Source: Prorocentrum cordatum (lineage: Eukaryota > Sar > Dinophyceae > Prorocentrales > Prorocentraceae). From it: a DNA stretch of 64,000 bases. The stretch's first letter is position 1, and every line of letters starts with the position of its first letter. Positions 46,101 through 58,756 of the stretch are shown here, one piece after another. The position numbers were made by a program, and so were the translations under genes. The stretch covers positions 563,379-627,378 of the forward strand of contig CAUYUJ010000769.1 in NCBI GenBank assembly GCA_963575745.1. Reading direction: 5' to 3'. The notes beneath the pieces were generated by a model. The model saw only the letters and a list, made by a program, of their open reading frames with translations. It had not been told where the DNA came from and made no database searches.

Positions 46101-48094
46101 GCTACTCTGCGAGCTCCGCGCGTCGACCCCGCGCGCTGCGGGGCGCGCGCGAGCGGCGAGTCTCTTCGCCCCCCCCCCCCCCCAGCTAAGCGCGGCAGCC
46201 GCCCCCGGCTAGGCGCGGCGAGCTCGGCGGCGCTAGCTGCGACGCCGCGCGCAGCCCGATAGTTCTCGACGCCCTGCCCCGCGCCGCGCGCCCCCTGTGC
46301 GGCGGCGACCGCGAACCGCCGCTTGCCGCAGCTCGCGCGCGCCATCGGTTCGTCGGCGCTGCATTTCGCGAGCCCCGCGTCGAACGTTTCCCACTCGCAA
46401 GACACGTCGAGCAGCTGCTGCGATGTCATGCCCTCCTCCGTTTCGCCGGCCGCCCCGGCGCGCCCGCGTCGAAGCTCGCGCTCTCGCCGTAAGAGATCGC
46501 GCCGTGCGCGGGCCGCGGGGCGCTTGGGGGGAGCGCCCGACCCAACGAACTGTTGGCTTCATCGATGCGAATCGGTTTTAAATGCTCGAAAACCTGATCA
46601 GACGCGAGGCACTGCAGCAATCGCAATCGCCGGCGCCGCGGCTTATCTCTGATGGCCCCCTCCCCGTTCGCCCCCGGGAATGACCGTCGGCCCCGCCCCT
46701 TGCGATGCGCCGTCGCGAGATCATTGAGATTCCGCGCTGGCCAATATTCTGTTTTGCTAATGTGAGCGCAGCGCGCCCGGGCGAACGCCCCCCAGACCGC
46801 GCCGGGGCAGCCTGCAAGGCGAGGCCGCGCGGGAACGACGCGTGAACCGACAGATCTCGCGCCGCCGCCTTGCGCCCGATAGTTTGAAATTCGCGACGCT
46901 GGCGACGCGGCGGGCCCGCGCGACGAGAGCGTTGCGCAACAACAGAAGTAGCGATGGCAGCGTCCGTCCAACTCGTCGCAGCTCGCGGGCCGCGATGCGC
47001 CAGCCCGCAGCATTTGAAGCCGTTCGTCACCTCGAGGTCATGCAATATGCATTGAGAGCGCGCGTGCGCGCTCAGCCCCTGCACGCGCGCCTTAGGTAGC
47101 GCGCGGCGTCTCGACCGCGGACGGGCCATCGCGCATCCGTGCCCCGTTGAGCTGAACAAGCCCCGTCCCATCACTCACATCTCCACTTGGCGTTGTGCGC
47201 TGCGGCAGCGACGCTAATCTCGGGGCCTACCAGTCTAGAAATGCATCAACTCTGCGCCGATATTGTGCCAACTCGTGCGTGTCCTTAAGTTCTGGTTGGA
47301 ACGGCAATGCTATCATAATGGCGTCGAACAGGCTCGATCGACACAAGAGACTGCGTCCACGCGTAATCGACGGGGTACACTCCGCGTGTGCAATGCGAAT
47401 TTCACCCTTTTCCCCCACATGATGGACATTCCATCAATGCGCGTTCGTACATTCTCCCTCCGTCCAGCCCGCCTCGGTGACGAACCGATCCTCCACTTGC
47501 CTCTTACGCGTCGTCTTTCCTCGGGCAGTCTTACTGCGGGCACCAGCAAGTGCGATGCCGTCGACTTGTTGCACACGATGCATTACACGTCAGCATATTC
47601 GAACTCCATGCAACATGTGCAAGTGCGCTACCAAACGCTGAGCAACGCCAGCAGCATGTCAGTGACATGGAACGGTAGGTAGAAGGTGTGCAAAAGAGGC
47701 CGGCCAGGCCGCATCCTGCCAGAGCCGAACTGGCTCAGCTGCGCAAGAAGAAGATATCAATGCAAAGCCCGGGCTCAACGATGTTGCAATACACCCTTCT
47801 TCCAAAGTGTTTTTTTTGTTTTCAGAACGTCCTATAATAATGCATTTCCACTGCGGGAAATGCCACGTTGGAGAACGTCCGTCTGAGAATCTGCAACCGT
47901 GCCAATGCACATGCTCAAAGAGTGTAGCGCCGCGAATCTTGCGACCGGGCGATCCTGAATCGTACCGGAAAGCCGCTGCTGGGACGTCAACACCGCGAAT
48001 CGACGTGACTCTCGCGCCCTGACAATGCCAAGCCGTGCCAACAAGATACTTGGTAGGAAACCATATTTAAGAATCATTGGAAATATTGTAAACT

Positions 48095-48440
48095 ATTAGC
48101 ACGAATGTGCGCAGCGTTATAACGAGACCCACATGGAAGAAGAAACCGCCCTCCAATCGTGATGCTCATGAAAACATTACAACGAATGCGTGCGGCGCAA
48201 AGGCGAACACCCCCTGTTAAAACCACCTGCCCTCCATGCGCGAAGCCCGTGCAAACTTCCGAAACGAAAATGCACAGCGCCTGCCTAAGCGAGAGCCACA
48301 GTTTGAAAACGGCCCGCCCTCCATCCGTGAAATTCCTGCACACCTTTACACGAATGTGCGCAGCGCTGGGGCGAGAATCATATTTTCAAAACCACCCGCG
48401 CTCAACCCGTGAAGTTGCTGCAAAGTTGCGGTCAATAGTG
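48095..48440. repeat. 83-bp tandem array, four diverged units
   Basis: acgaatgtgcgcagcg or a variant recurs at about 48101, 48182, 48266 and 48349, each followed by a ccgccctcca-like segment. Confidence 0.8.
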
Positions 48441-48745
48441 GTAGGGGTAAGGCAATCTCAAGCGAAACGCTCGGCCCGCACTACCGACCCGCTTCGGGGT
48501 GCGACAGGGAGGAGCTGTACATAAGGAGAAGGGATGCAGGAGCAGGAGGATGAGAAGCGAAGTATAGGAGGAGGGGGGGAGTAGAAGCGAGAGGAAAGAG
48601 CAAGGCGAGGAGCACCACTACTCCGTGGCGCCCATCCGCTGCAAGCCGCGCCTTCGGCTCTCGTCGCAACCCGGCACCCGTCCGGGCAAGCGAGGCACAG
48701 CCCCAGTGCCCGAGAGCCCTCCGCCCCGTCTGCGAGCTGACTGTC

Positions 48746-48842
48746 TCTCTCTCTCTCTCTCTCTGTCTGTCTGCCTGTCTGTCTCTCTCTCTCTCTCTTT
48801 CTCTCTTTTGTGTTTTCTCTCTCTCTCTCTCTTTCTCTCTCA
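48746..48842. repeat. CT microsatellite
   Basis: About 95 bp of CT with CTGT interruptions. Confidence 0.95.
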
Positions 48843-48989
48843 GCCCGAATGCAGCAAAATGGCATGCAGCAGACGCAGCGGGATTTGTCCCAACCATCCT
48901 GCGTTGAGTTGGGTCCTCGTGTTGAATCAGCGGCGCCCCGCGTCCCTCTGACTCCTCCTTCTATCTCCCCCTCCTCCTTCGCAGGTTTG

Positions 48990-49770
48990 CAGTCCCACTC
49001 CAGGCCATCTCGGCACACCCCTCACACGCTTCGTGGCCCCATAGGGAGCTCCACCTGAAGCAGTGGCTGGGTCCGCATAAGAGGTCCACAACGTTCTGGC
49101 GCACCACTCACACGCTTCGTGGCCCCATAGGGAGCTCAACATGAGGCCCCAATGGCTGGGTCCGCATAGATGGTCCACACGATGTGGCGCAGGCCTCACA
49201 CGTTTCGTGACCCCATAGGGCGCTCCACATGAGGCTCCACTGGTTGCGTCCGCATGCATGGTCCACACCGTGTTGGTGCACCCCTTACTTGTTTCGTGGC
49301 CCCAAGGGGAGCTCCACCTGAGGCCCCTGGGCCAGGGCCCGAATGCCTTCTCCACACAGTTCTGGCGCACCCGTCACACGTTTCGCGGCCCCATGGCTCC
49401 ATAGGGAGCTCCACCTAAAGCGCCAGTGCCAGGGCCAGCATGCCTTCTCAACGCCATTTCGGCGCACCCCTCGCACGCTTCGCGTCCCCAAAGAGGTTTC
49501 CACCTCAGGCTCCGATGCTAGGGCCCGCATGCCTTCTCCACACCATGTCGGCACAGCCCTCACACGTTTCGAGGCCCCAGGGGGAGATCTGAGGCGCCAT
49601 TGCCAAGGCTCGCATGCCTTCTCCACGCCATTTCGGCACATCCCTCGCACGTTTCGCGGCGTCATAGCGAAGACCATCTAAGGCCCTAGTGCTAGGGCCG
49701 CATGCCTTCTCCCCACCATATTGGCACACCACCCGCACGTTTCGCGACCCCATTTGGGGGGCTTCACCGA
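48990..49770. repeat. 88-bp tandem array, about nine diverged units
   Basis: The unit contains cacacgtttcgtggccccat, agggagctccacctgaggc and ggtccacac. Unit lengths vary by insertions and deletions. Confidence 0.9.
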
Positions 49771-50024
49771 CGACAAATTCTTGGGTCTCTCGCCAAACTA
49801 CCTGTTTTGCTTCTGACATCCAAGGGCCCTTGCCGGGCGCTGGGACCGTCAAATCACGGCCCGGGATGAACAGCTGGTCCCTGGGAAAGGGTCCAGACCT
49901 CTGGGGGCCACGTCGTGAAAAAAACACGGCGTCTTATGTCTGGGGGGAAGGCAGAGGAGGAGGTGGGAAGCGTGATGCGCACAGCCACCGCGACGTGACC
50001 CGCCGCACGACGCCCCCCGCCGCG

Positions 50025-50070
50025 CCGTGATGATATGCAGCATGGAGGCAACGGCGATGGCGCAGTAGGC
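50025..50070 (-). CDS. FNTB: FNTB exon: AYCA.AVASM.HIIT block
   Basis: This 46-bp exon encodes one base completing Gly, then AYCAIAVASMLHIIT. It matches the RSAYCAASVASLTNIIT block of FNTB at identical length; the Tyr corresponds to Tyr205. Geranylgeranyltransferase I has a different sequence here, which supports the farnesyltransferase assignment. The acceptor is GGGGCAG|G and the donor ACG|GC. It is followed by a 9.4-kb intron rich in tandem repeats. Confidence 0.93.
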
Positions 50071-50507
50071 CCTGCCCCCGCTACCAGCAACCAGCCTCGA
50101 GCTCGTCTGTCCTGACGAGCGAACAACACGCACCCATTGGAGATCGCTTGGGGGGCAACGTTGTTTCCAAGGCCAGATCCCAATACGCTCAGCCAGCGCG
50201 CTTGATCCGTCAATGACAGTCCATACGACACCCGTTCGCGACAAGTTCGGACCTTAGGTTTGCTCTTACCAGCGATTGGGCTGCTAAGGTTTGCTCTCGC
50301 GCTACGAGCATCACCTCCTCCTCCGTCGCCCCAGAAACACAGATCGCGTTCGCTGCCCCTCAGCGAGCTAAAACGCACCCGTCCTTCTTGGGGGGGGGCG
50401 GACCCGCGCCTGGCTCGCGACTTGAGGACTCGCTGTAGGTATGGGCGCGGCTTGCAGGACCCCCACGGAGGCCCCTGTTCGAGCGGGAAGCCCCGTCCGA
50501 CAACACT

Positions 50508-50667
50508 GAAGAGGCCCAAGGACACACAAATAAATACACACAAATAAAAATATCCCTCATATTTTCCCATATTTGCTGGGTTTCTGTCTTCCCCCCCACT
50601 TCCCATAGTTTCCCATATTTTCCTGGGAGTCGACGATTAATTGTGGTTGTGTTTTTCCCCTCCTGAA
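50508..50667. mobile_element. Dispersed element family E, copy 3
   Basis: Same start (tgaagaggcccaaggacaca) and end (tgtgtttttcccctcctgaa) as the other copies, with one inner block. Confidence 0.78.
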
Positions 50668-52269
50668 ACACGCGCCATAGCCGTTCCAGAAGTCCACACC
50701 GACAAATGTGGGAGTAGTGCAGATGCGGGTGCTAGTTGCCAACTCGCGATATCCCTAAGATTGGAAAGCCCAAAGACGATGACAACCTCAGGGGCGTTCC
50801 GTCAGACACCGAGGGAACCCACAAGATCGGCATCGAGATGAGCTGTTGTCAATCGTACGGATGGGGATATGCTTCAGGCCGGTACATCGGAGCAGAGTGC
50901 TTAACTCCCTGCGCCCCAACGGTGGGTGCGGGGACGGGTCTTCGGAGCCAGCGTGGGGCGAAGGAAATCTGCTGCTGCACCAGGAGGCTGATCCCTTTCG
51001 GGCACGACGATGTCCCCCGACCTCCTTCCTATCGGCGCTGGGCGGAGCAGTGGAGCGGAGACATCGAAGGATATACATCATGCTTCGCAAGCGTTTATAT
51101 ATTTATATATACGCATTCAAGCATTAACATGCGTACGTATGACTGTTTCTTGTATTTTGTTGTTGAAGTCTCACTTCCCACAAATTATGGTTAATCCCCG
51201 CCCTCTGGTGCCCAGTGTGCTTTTTCTATTGCAATGCCCCTCCTGGGGCTCGCACCTTGTTTACCACAAGGGAAAATATTTGAACTCGAGTTGGCCCCTT
51301 GGCCCCCGAACTACAGCAACAATAACAACAGCTCCCGTCTGACACTTCCGCACAACTTATTCAAAATCGCGCTCTCGCGCGGGACGTCCTCTCAACTTAT
51401 CTGGGCATCGCGCTCTCGCGTGGGACAGTCTCCCTCTACATTCATTCAATAATCGCGCGCTCGCTTTGGCCCTTCTCAAGATTGACTTGGAAGTCGCTCT
51501 CTCGCTTGAGACTTCCTCGCGGGTCACGCAGGACTCGCGCTTCAGCGAACCGCCCGCTCGACCCGGCCGTCTTCGCCCGCCCGCCCGACCCGCCAGTCCG
51601 TGCCCGCCCGCCCGACCCGCCCGTCTGGTTCCGCCGCTCGCACTCCTGCTCCTTAACCCCCCTCCTGCTAATCTCCCTCGTGCCCCATCGTTCTCCTTCT
51701 CCCCTGTTTCTTCCCACCTTCCTCCCATCTTGTTTTAAGGGCTGCGCCAACTACGCGTGGCAGATTAGAAAGATGTGGCAAAAGGGGTACGATCGAGGAC
51801 GAAGAGGGGGGGTATCGAGCATTTGGGACATACAAGTTGGGTGGCACGCAATTGCGTCAAAGCGATCCATCTGAGAATAAGTGTTGCTGCTGCTGCTGTT
51901 GCTCTTGTTGTTACTGAACTCGCATTCCAACTTTGAAAACTATTGCTGGTACCCCCATCCAGACCATTGCATCTTTCAATGAGAATGCCCCCCCCCGCCC
52001 CCTGGGGCTCGCACCAAGTTCTGACAAAGAACAATTAAGTGCCACCAACATATGATTTCGGAACATGGTTTACAACAATAGGCGCTCCCGCTGGATAGTT
52101 CCTCAAACGTATTCCAACTTCGTGCTCTCGCGAGGGACTTCCTCTCAGTGTATGCAGAAACCGCGCCCGCGCGTGGGATTTCCCCCCAATGTGTTCGACC
52201 GCCGCGCCCTCGACACTCAAAAAACTCGCTTTGGCCTTTCGGACGATTTACCCAGGATTCGCGCTATCG

Positions 52270-52456
52270 TTAAGTCGGGCCTGTCTCCCTACAGAGGGAT
52301 TTTCGACGAAAAAAAGAAATACCCAAAAAATATAAAGCATAATCCCAAAATAGTCTGGGGACTATTTTGGGGGTATTTTTTCAGCTTCTTGGGGTATTTT
52401 GGGGGTATTTTTTTTTCGTCGAAAATCCCCCTGTATGGGGGACACGCCCGACATAA
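52270..52456. mobile_element. MITE family B, copy B4
   Basis: 187 bp; ends TTAAGTCGGGCCTGTC / GACACGCCCGACATAA; 8-bp target duplication cgctatcg. Confidence 0.93.
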
Positions 52457-53044
52457 CGCTATCGCTCGAGCTTTCCTCGCGATTCATGCCGGACTCACGC
52501 TTCGGCAGCCCGCAGGCTCGACGTGGCCGCCCGGGCCCGCCTTCGGGCACGCCCGTGGAGGTCTGCCCGCCCCATTTGCCCGTTTGCTTCTGCCACGTGT
52601 GTTCTGTTCGTGGCCCCGTCGGCGGACAATGTGGTGACCCTCGGAGATTCTGAGAGATCTCAAATTCGTTTTGAGAGCCCAGAATATGATTCTCTGTAGT
52701 CGATCATGGCGCGTTATGGTAAATTCTCAGGGCTGTAGCTGCAACACAGCTCTCAAAAATTAGGGAGAACCGCTGCTGCTTTCACTCGTGCTTCATCATC
52801 CTCCCTCCCCGTTGTCCCTTCTTTCCATCCGTTCTTTCCTCCGCTGCCTTAGCGGCTGCACGGAATAAACGTTGCGGGAAAGAGATATACCCCCAATCGG
52901 GTACGACCGAAGGCGAAAGAGAGCGGGCATCGAATGTTGGGGAAATACATGTTGGACGACACACGGGCACACCAACGCGAAAAATAGTAAACGAATCGTT
53001 GCTGCTACTGGTGCTGCTGTCCTTGCCATTGTGGTTGAAATCGC

Positions 53045-53226
53045 ATCGTTGTTGTTGTTGCTGTTGTTGTTGCTGCTGTTGTTGTTGTTACATCGAAGGT
53101 CTGGGGTGTACGTGTTGTATGACACGCGAGCAGACCAGAGCGAACCGTGTGGAAATGATTGTTGGTGCTGTTGCTGTTGCTGTTGTTGCTGCTGTTGTTG
53201 CTGTTGTTGTTGTTGTGATTGCTGCT
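53045..53226. repeat. TTG/CTG microsatellite, two blocks
   Basis: Blocks at 53045-53090 and 53160-53226 of TTG and CTG; further short ones are at 51884-51910. Confidence 0.93.
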
Positions 53227-54106
53227 GCGGTGGAACAATCATGTCTACAGGGTTTGTTTTTATTCGGAGACCTCCTGACCCGGGTCAATCCAGACCCGGG
53301 TCAGTCAGACCTTGCAGAATCCTGCAAAATCCTGCACCCAAACCCGGGTCAATGCGAAGGATCCGGCAAGATCCTGCAGGACCCTGCACCCAAACCCGGG
53401 TCAATGCGACCCTGGCCCTGCAGGATCCTGCAAGATCCGGCGCTCTGGCTGACCCCCGTTTGCATTGACCCCCGTCGCGAGGCTCCCGATTTATTAGTTT
53501 AACCCCTTGCCCGGTGCCCTTGGAGTTGTTTCAAGTCAGATGTTCCTCCCGGGGCCCGCACGTTGTTTGTACAAGAGTAACTCTCGGGCTTCAGATTGGG
53601 CCACTGGCCACCGGTTTACAACAGCAGCGGCTCCTGCCTGACAGCTCCGTACAATGTATGCCAAAATCGCATTCTTGCGCGGGATTTCCTCACAATGCAT
53701 GCAGGAATGGCGCTCTCGCGTGAGGCCCCGTCGCGATTTATTCAGACGCCGCGCCCTCGACGTTCAACAATCGCGCTTTCGCTCTGGCTTTTCTCACGAT
53801 GTACGTAAGACTCGCGCTACCGTTCGAAACTTCCTCGCGATTCATGCACGACTCACGCTTCAGCACCACGCATGCCTCGACCCGGCCGGCTGGGCCCGCC
53901 TTCCCGGCCCGCCCGTTTGGACCTGCCCACCAGATCTGCCCGTCTGTTTCTGCCGCGCGCTTTCTGCTCCTAGTCCCCTTCCTGCTCAGCACTCTCGTGC
54001 TCCATCCTTTTCCCCTCCACTTTGTCCCTTACTTCCAACTCGCCCTTTCTTCCGCTGCTTTAGAGGTTGCGGCAAAATGCGCGTGGCAGACAAGGAAGAT
54101 AAATGC

Positions 54107-54286
54107 CCCGAACAACACACACCCATACCCATAGGGGGAACGTTGAGAGGAGGACTGGCTATGGGTATGGGTGCGGGTTGTCGGATCCTGGGGGGGCGCT
54201 TCCTTTCGAGCGGGGACCCCCATCCGATAACACGCACCCATCGTCCGCTCAGTCCCACCTATGGATATGGGTGCGTGTTGTTCGTT
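54107..54286. repeat. Nested palindromic element
   Basis: gaacaacacacacccatacc at the left pairs with tatgggtgcgtgttgttc at the right. A second inverted pair (gtcggatcctggggg / ccccatccgata) lies inside. Similar ends occur at 50113. Confidence 0.65.
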
Positions 54287-54779
54287 CGTCATCTACCTGG
54301 GAATCGCACCCATCGTTCGGGACCTCTTCGCGGTTCATTCAGACTCTCGCTTCAGCAACCTTCCTGCTCGACCAGGCCGCCTGGGCCCGCGTTCCCGACC
54401 TGCCCGGTAGGGTCTACCCGCCTGGGCAGCCCGTCTGGGTTTTGCCACGAGCTTTCTGCCCCGAACACCCCTCCTGCTAATCTCTCTCGTGCTCCATCCT
54501 TCTCTCCCCCTTCCACTCGTTTTTGTTGTTTCCTTGCTTTAGGGGCTGCACCAACTACGTTTGGCAGGTTAAGAAGGCAGACCCCCAAGGGGATCCGACC
54601 GAAGACGAAGAAGGCGGGCATCGAGGGTTTATCGCATACGTGTTGAATGGCACGAGAGAAGGTAAGAGCGAGCAGTCTTAATATTGCTTTGTTGTTTGTT
54701 GTTTGTGCATCGCACTGCCGAGGGCGCGCTTGCGTGTGCGTGTGCACGAGTGAGCGTGAGCATGTGTTTGTGTGTTTGC

Positions 54780-54836
54780 GCGATGTGTGTGTGTGTGTGT
54801 GTGTCTGTGTGCGATGTGTGTGTGTGTGTGTGAGTG
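54780..54836. repeat. TG microsatellite
   Basis: Two TG runs separated by ctgtgtgcga. Confidence 0.93.
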
Positions 54837-55548
54837 CAGGATGCGCGTCTGTTTTTGTGCGATGTATAAGCTGTTTCTTTCCTCAAACAGGCTTTGCGTA
54901 AGGTTGTTTCACTTCTTACTGTTTTGAGGCTCCAGTGGGTACGAGGTGCGGTCGTCGCCAGGCTCCCCAGGGTTCCTTGGGCGTGTCTTCTTACAGTGGG
55001 GTTCCTCGGAGGTCCTCGGTCGTGTTTCCTGACGCTGGCGTTCCCTGGCTCCTTGGCTCCTTGGTCGTGGACCCAGGAATGCAAGGCTACACTACGCAGG
55101 GCCAATCAATGCGCCCATGCATTAGGAAAGTGTCCCCTGATTGGAGTCGCGCCGGGTTCATTCCCATGTACTATGAACAGATGTATGCATGTATTTATAA
55201 TACAGTCGAGGCGTTGACCCAAGGAACCCTAAATAAGGAACGAGGCCCCTATTTCCCATAAGTTCAACCTCGATTTCCCATGGAAAACCTCAGGGAAACC
55301 CGAGGCAAAGTTTGAAACAATCAAGGAACACCGAGCCCCACCCCAACGAAAAGGGTTCCTTCTTCAGTGCCCCGACTGTACACCTACATGTGCGCGTGTG
55401 CTGAATGCCACGCTGTCTGCACCGCTTCCTGCGAACGATCCACACGCGGAGGCCGCCTTCGAAGACTCTGCAAAGTCTCGTGCGCTCGCTTCCGCCGCCC
55501 GCCGCCCCACCCGCTCACGCATGCGTGCCGAGCTCCCCGGGCCCCCGC

Positions 55549-55626
55549 CCGCGCATGTCGGTCTCGCCCTGGTCGTGCATTTTGAAGCCGCCCTCCGAGC
55601 TTTTCATCCGCATGAGGAACTCGTAC
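55549..55626 (-). CDS. FNTB: FNTB exon: FL.RMK...GGF.MH..GE.D.R block
   Basis: This 78-bp exon encodes YEFLMRMKSSEGGFKMHDQG followed by ETDMR and part of a Gly codon. The family block is FL..MK...G.F.MH..GE.DVR; the terminal Arg corresponds to Arg202 of the mammalian enzyme, near the peptide-binding site. The donor is CGCGG|GC. The start at GCAAG|G is the least certain edge of the model: it makes the loop before YEFL two residues shorter than in animals or plants. The frame stays open further upstream to about 55680, so a longer exon is possible. The 5.5-kb intron that follows leads to the exon at 50070. Confidence 0.9.
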
Positions 55627-55857
55627 CTTGCGGCCAGCACGACGGGGAGCGTCGGCGCTGCCCGAGGGGAGAGTTTCTGAACATGGTTTAAACGACTGTC
55701 GTAATAGCAATGATGCTGTGCGCGAGTTGACTATAGGCACTGTGGCAACACACTCCTTTCTATTTAGTCCCCACGGAACATGTGGTTCTTCCAGCGGGAA
55801 GAGACGACAACCACTCTGGTCCGACGTGGCGGTCTCCATCTTATGATCCTCTCCTTC

Positions 55858-55903
55858 TCCTCCTCCTCCTCCTCCTCCTCCTCCTCCTCCTCCTCCTCTT
55901 CCT
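55858..55903. repeat. CTC microsatellite
   Basis: About 45 bp of CTC, upstream of the 55.6-kb FNTB exon. Confidence 0.93.
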
Positions 55904-56400
55904 CCCCCTATCGCGTAAGCGAAGGCTCGCAAGCGCTCCGCAATCGCAGCCGCACAATGTGAATCACAACCTACTGGCATCGCAACAGGGGTGGCGTGGA
56001 TAACCGAAGTACGAAGGGAGCCCAAAGCCGCACACTTTCAGAAAGGTCGACGTTCAGCTGAATTCAAGCCTGGCCGCTGGGACCTGGAGGCTGCCCTGAG
56101 GACAAAGAACACCTAATGACAGCATGACCCACAGACCCCACGAGCGCGGGCAAGGGGTGACACCACCACTGGAGTACGCCCATACCCCTGGCGGAATTCT
56201 AGCAGCCCGGTCGCTCGCCACAACACTGCTGCATTGGCATATCATCGATGGCGCGATACATGCGCGAAGAGAAAGGTGCATCAACTCAGCCCCGCGCGTG
56301 CTCGTGCGCGCGACATGTATATCCATGGGCCACCCGAAAAAGGAGGCGCCCAATAGCCACAGGGTCCCGCACGGCATGCCCCAGCGTTCCCAAGCGCCGC

Positions 56401-56500
56401 NNNNNNNNNNNNNNNNNNNNNNNNNNNNNNNNNNNNNNNNNNNNNNNNNNNNNNNNNNNNNNNNNNNNNNNNNNNNNNNNNNNNNNNNNNNNNNNNNNNN
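56401..56500. other. Assembly gap, 100 N
   Basis: Exactly 100 undetermined bases, a usual placeholder for a gap of unknown size; the right edge runs into a CACCCA repeat. Confidence 0.99.
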
Positions 56501-56690
56501 CACCCACACCCACACCCACACCCACACCCGCACCCACACCCACACCCACACCCGCACCCACACCCACACCCACACCCACACCCGCACTCACACCCACACC
56601 CACACCCACACCCACACACACACCCACACACACACACCCACACCCACACCCGCACCCACACCCACACCCACACACACACACACACACACT
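56501..56690. repeat. CACCCA microsatellite
   Basis: About 190 bp of cacccacacccg-type hexamers; it probably caused the assembly break. Confidence 0.97.
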
Positions 56691-57294
56691 TTGGCGAGAC
56701 ACGTTGCCTGGGGCGCAACGGAAAGCTAAGCAGACGTATCTGACGTTACTACTCCGAGAAGCAGTCTCAAGAACCCACAATTGTCTGGGGGCCGCGCGGA
56801 CTCTTCGGATCGGCCCTGGAACCCCTGCGCCGGCGCGCGGGGCCCGCCAGGGGCTGCGCTGCCAGGGGGGGGGCCAACGCCGATCCAAGACGCTCCAAGT
56901 CCGCGTCGAACTCTGACAATCGATGCTTATGCCGTGTTCACATCAGGTTGAAGAACTTACCGCGCCGCCCACCTCCCTGCCGTCCCCACCCCCTTGTCCT
57001 GGGTGCGCGACCACTTGGCTCCCAACGCGCCTGCAAACCCACCCGGGCCCCCTGCTCTTCCCACCGTCACGCCCTCAGGCACCTCCGAGCGCTTGCCCGA
57101 GTGTTCCCAACTGGGCACGCCACATTGCTCTGCGCATCGTCAGCGTAAACGATTTTCACGCCCGCTGGCATGGCCTTAGCCCCACTGGCCGACGTGCGCC
57201 CAAGATGCCTCCAAGATGGCCCAAAAGCGCCCCCGAGAGCGAACATTAGCCTGGCGAGAGACCCAACCATCTGCAGATGTGAATACCGCAATCG

Positions 57295-57415
57295 TGAATA
57301 TCGTCTTCCTCGAAGCTCCCTATGGGGCCACGAAGTGTGTGATGAGTGTATCGAAATCGGTGGCGCGGACGCACGTAAACCCTGCCATTGGGGCCTTCGG
57401 TGGAACTCCCCATGA
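57295..57415 (-). repeat. Orphan inverted copy of the 88-bp repeat unit
   Basis: gaagctccctatggggccac followed by gaagtgtgtgatgag is the complement of the 49-kb unit, 8 kb away. Confidence 0.8.
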
Positions 57416-57810
57416 TTGACATTTGCACCGGAGAGCGGGTCCTGGTGTATACGGGACCCTGGTGTATACATGTTTCGTTGGTTCCCCGGGACATCGGGGG
57501 AAAAAATAGATACACCACACCACCCCAGCGTCGTCCCCGACCCTCGAGAAGCCCTGGGATTGAAAGACAGCATGCCACTGGTAATGCATATGTTCCAGCT
57601 CCCGAGCATCAGCAGTGCCAACCACCCCTGCCCGAATGTCCGACGATATGATTTCTTCAATCCCTGTATTATCGGTTCCCTGATCTCGGCCTCCGGGACC
57701 CGTGTTCGGACCCCGGGACAATCGAACAGGTACCCTGGACGAAACACCACTCCCTGGGAGGCGTCGGGAGCTCTGGGGGCCGCGGGTTGGAGGACACACA
57801 CACACACACA

Positions 57811-57946
57811 CTCGCCATCGCTCGGACGTCCATTTCCTGTGTTTTTGTTCGGTTTCGTGCGTGGGTTTTTCGCCAAATGATCAAGGATGCTTGCTCCTCG
57901 ACGGTCCTCGCCGAAGGAAAAAGGCACACGCCCGAGCGATACCAAG
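57811..57946 (+). mobile_element. MITE family A, copy A9
   Basis: 136 bp; left end typical, right end CGCCCGAGCGATACCAAG. It was inserted beside a CA repeat; no clear duplication. Confidence 0.88.
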
Positions 57947-58312
57947 GAGCAGAAGGCCAGAGCCCCTTCCGGCTGCAGGCCTGGCTGCGGCAGGCTCTTG
58001 TCGGCACGGTGCCGGCGCTGGTCTCCGACGCCGCGGCGCGGAGCGTTCCACCGGATGCCTCCCGATGACGCAGGTCGGTCGGCATCGGCGGATTGAGGGC
58101 CCCCGTCGGCGTTCAACCTCGAGCGCCCGCGCTGGGGGTCGCCGCCGCGCCCCTCACAGCAGCGAGGCGCACGTGGCACATCGTCCTCCCCAGCCAGAAA
58201 TGTGGCACCTCGCGCAGCCCCGCCGCTCTCCACCTTACATGCCCTGGCTATCGCGAACCCTCCACCAATTTCCCCTTGCCTGTCTTCGGGCACATGCCAA
58301 CACGGACTTGGG

Positions 58313-58475
58313 TTAGGTCGGGTATGTCCTCCTACAGGCGGATCTTGGAGGAACCATGAAACATAGCCAAATAGACTCAATACTAGCCAAAAAAACAATC
58401 GAACAAAAACGTCCCCCGACTACTGTTTGACTATGTTTTGAATATTCCCATTGTAGAGGGACGTGTCCGACTCAC
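58313..58475. mobile_element. MITE family B, copy B5
   Basis: 163 bp, more diverged; flanks gacttggg and gactaggg match at 7 of 8. Confidence 0.85.
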
Positions 58476-58756
58476 GACTAGGGCTCCGTGGATCTGGCCC
58501 GTGGGCGCCAGAATCACGGATCGGGGAAAATACCCTCCCAAACACGGGGCCGATTCCGCCTCACTTGGCGGCGGAACGCCTCGATGTAGTAGTACGGAGC
58601 CGGGGGGCCGTCTCTCATCCACGCGCCTTGAGCCGAGATAGCGTTTCCTCGATGCTTGTCGATACCCTCTGAGGCCCATACCACCGCCGCCCTTCCGCCC
58701 TTGCTGCCCTGTACCTCCGCGCTGGCGCGCGCCGAGGGGGAAGGCGCGGAGGGGGC

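Larger units (their letters stand above)
40668..50024 (-). other. FNTB intron, 9.4 kb
   Basis: This intron contains a family D element, MITE B3, two family E elements, AT and CT tracts, an 83-bp and an 88-bp tandem array, and GC-rich stretches (44.8-47.1 kb) with open frames on both strands that match nothing I know. Confidence 0.8.
50071..55548 (-). other. FNTB intron
   Basis: This 5,478-bp intron contains a family E element, MITE B4, CTG/TTG and TG microsatellites, a gacccgggtc-rich repeat block (53270-53470) and a nested palindromic element (54107-54286). No coding block was recognised. Confidence 0.8.

Noticed and set aside
46230-47013. Protein-like minus-strand frames (for example SDQVFEHLKPIRIDE and SQQLLDVSCEWETFD)
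   Set aside because: No recognisable family, frames do not connect, and the area is GC-rich with open frames on both strands; could be an unknown exon but not supportable.
57100-57180. VKIVYADDAQSN on the minus strand, a YADD-like reverse-transcriptase motif
   Set aside because: No other RT motif is near it and the flanks match no RT; probably chance.
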